The position numbers and the translations under genes are program-made. This document shows, piece by piece, positions 62,781 through 64,000 of a stretch of DNA of 64,000 bases (the first letter of the stretch is position 1; each line of letters opens with the position of its first letter). The notes below the pieces were generated by a model that was not told the DNA's origin, did not search any database, and saw nothing but the letters and a program-made list of their open reading frames with translations. This stretch comes from Aquiflexum gelatinilyticum (GTDB lineage: Bacteria; Bacteroidota; Bacteroidia; Cytophagales; Cyclobacteriaceae). The stretch spans positions 144,586-208,585 of the forward strand of contig NZ_JANSUY010000014.1 of NCBI RefSeq assembly GCF_024741135.1. The letters run 5' to 3'.

Positions 62781-62786
62781 CCCGCC

Positions 62787-63359
62787 ATGTCCTCAGGAAA
62801 AGCAATCATTTTTTCAGCCCCTTCAGGTTCGGGCAAAACCACCATCGTCAGACATCTTTTAAGTAAATTTCCAAATCTTGGCTTTTCCATATCCGCTTCT
62901 ACGCGTGATAAAAGAGGCAGAACAGAAGAAAACGGAAAGGATTATTATTTTTTGACTCCCGAAGATTTTAAAAATAAAATCGATAATAATGAGTTTATCG
63001 AGTGGGAAGAAGTCTATGAGGGTAATTTCTACGGAACTTTAAAAGAAGAGATCCAACGGCTTTGGGATGAAGGTAAGCATGTCATTTTTGATGTGGACGT
63101 AAAAGGAGGGATCAACCTTAAGAAATATTTTGGCGACAAGGCTTTGGCAGTATTTGTAAAAGTGCCTTCCCTAGAAGTACTGCATGAAAGACTGAGGGAC
63201 AGGGGAACCGAATCAGAAGAAAGTTTATCCCGTAGATTATATAAAGCAAAATTCGAAAGTACTTTCCAAGATAAGTTCGATGTCATAATTTTGAATGACG
63301 AAAAAGAAAAATCCTTTGCTGAAGCAGAGAAGCTTGTTGGGGATTTTCTAGCCAAATAA
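62787..63359 (+). CDS. gmk: Guanylate kinase
   Basis: 190 aa. P-loop [19 protein letters not shown]-binding [20 protein letters not shown] and the closing [18 protein letters not shown] stretch ([15 protein letters not shown]) are all in place. It phosphorylates GMP to GDP in nucleotide synthesis. It starts 6 bases after the anti-sigma stop, co-transcribed with it and with nadD. Confidence 0.97.
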   Translation: MSSGKAIIFSAPSGSGKTTIVRHLLSKFPNLGFSISASTRDKRGRTEENGKDYYFLTPEDFKNKIDNNEFIEWEEVYEGNFYGTLKEEIQRLWDEGKHVIFDVDVKGGINLKKYFGDKALAVFVKVPSLEVLHERLRDRGTESEESLSRRLYKAKFESTFQDKFDVIILNDEKEKSFAEAEKLVGDFLAK

Positions 63360-63372
63360 TCAAAAAGTTATT

Positions 63373-63939
63373 TTGAAAATAGGATTGTTTTTTGGATCTT
63401 TTAATCCTGTTCACATAGGCCACTTGATCATCGCCAATGTGATGCAGGACAGAACTGACCTAGATCAGGTTTGGTTTATTGTCAGTCCACAGAATCCCTT
63501 CAAGAAGCAAAAGTCATTGTTACATGAATTTGATCGGCTTAAAATGGTAGAGCTCGCCATTGCCGATCATTTTTATTTCAGAGCCTCCGATGTGGAGTTT
63601 CATATGCCAAGACCGAGCTTTACGATAGATACACTTACTTACCTTTCAGAGAAGCATCCAAATCACGAATTCAGACTGATCATCGGCGGAGACAACTTGA
63701 CACATTTTCATAAATGGAAAAATTATGAGGTCATCTTGGAGCAATACGGATTATATGTCTATCCCCGTCCGGGAGATTTACCTGATTTGAAACATCCAAA
63801 TATCCGGTATGTCGAAGCGCCATTGATGGATATTTCTGCGACTTTTATCCGAGAAGCCATCAAAAACGGTAATTCTGTTAGGTATCTAGTTCCTCAACCT
63901 GTTGAGGATTATATCCAGGACAAGAAATTGTTCTTGTAA
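63373..63939 (+). CDS. nadD: Nicotinate-nucleotide adenylyltransferase
   Basis: 188 aa from a TTG at 63373, the only start that keeps GLFFGSFNPVHIGHL at the N-terminus. The GxFNPxHxGH nucleotide-binding motif, VSPQNPFKK and the C-terminal ISATFIREAI are complete. It makes deamido-NAD+ from NaMN and ATP in NAD synthesis. It is 13 bases after gmk and ends the operon; the window ends 61 bases later with no terminator visible. Interesting in the context of a RES-domain NAD+-targeting protein elsewhere in the window, but not adjacent to it. Confidence 0.95.
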   Translation: MKIGLFFGSFNPVHIGHLIIANVMQDRTDLDQVWFIVSPQNPFKKQKSLLHEFDRLKMVELAIADHFYFRASDVEFHMPRPSFTIDTLTYLSEKHPNHEFRLIIGGDNLTHFHKWKNYEVILEQYGLYVYPRPGDLPDLKHPNIRYVEAPLMDISATFIREAIKNGNSVRYLVPQPVEDYIQDKKLFL

Positions 63940-64000
63940 GTCGAAGATTTTGAAATTTCGGTAATGTGGTCAAAAATAGTTGGTGACTTTTACTAAAAAA

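Overview
The window looks like chromosomal DNA of a gliding-lineage Bacteroidota, most likely a Cytophagales member close to Cyclobacteriaceae. That placement is inference from content: a gldA-gldF-gldG operon, DUF4249, DUF4290, DUF4295, DUF5522 and DUF5686 families, TonB receptors with CarboxypepD_reg-like domains, TAnnTTTG-type -7 promoter boxes, no strong Shine-Dalgarno sites and several TTG starts. I see no rRNA, tRNA, CRISPR array, integrase or transposase.

Layout. 1-633 is the end of an esterase gene. 699-3617 is the most unusual part: a 123-bp copy of the 3' end of an error-prone-type dnaE lies 2.8 kb away from the intact gene. Between the two copies is an AT-rich segment with inverted palindromic repeats at its inner ends. 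It carries two small membrane coiled-coil proteins (+) and a two-gene unit ending in a RES-domain protein (-) behind a promoter that overlaps a perfect palindrome. 3495-6443 is the dnaE itself. 6444-6848 is a regulatory spacer with two TGTTTA-N5-TAAACA dyads. 6849-19000 is mostly housekeeping: MscS channel, ArsR regulator, YjjG-type phosphatase, proline/ornithine catabolism (pruA, rocD), ribosomal proteins L28 and L33 with DUF4295 and ftsY, and hemB. 19000-23000 holds an ammonium transporter with a porin behind a very AT-rich leader, then a secreted mini-protein made of three repeats. 23000-25450 holds a GroES-like protein and dnaK.

25600-40260 is a surface-protein cluster: a TonB receptor followed by three tandem DUF4249 lipoproteins (-), then, divergently, two tandem paralogues combining a regulatory-like domain, an MG2-like domain and a C-terminal plug domain, then a DUF5686 protein. 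40712-45291 is gldAFG plus dnaN. 45300-50400 has a lipid kinase, a GH13 amylase lipoprotein, an M20 peptidase and an unknown lipoprotein. 50488-54977 has two small metabolic operons (DinB-like/acetoacetate-decarboxylase-like/SDR, and IlvD-Edd-type dehydratase/SDR). 55285-64000 has an unknown lipoprotein, DUF4290-murA, a UvrD helicase, a lipid A-type acyltransferase and the operon sigma factor/anti-sigma/gmk/nadD.

The best candidate for something undescribed is the 2.7-kb RES-domain island inserted at the 3' end of dnaE. Smaller surprises are the paired operator upstream of dnaE/mscS, the cysteine-rich insertion in ornithine aminotransferase, the MG2-plug tandem duplication, and the three-repeat secreted protein.
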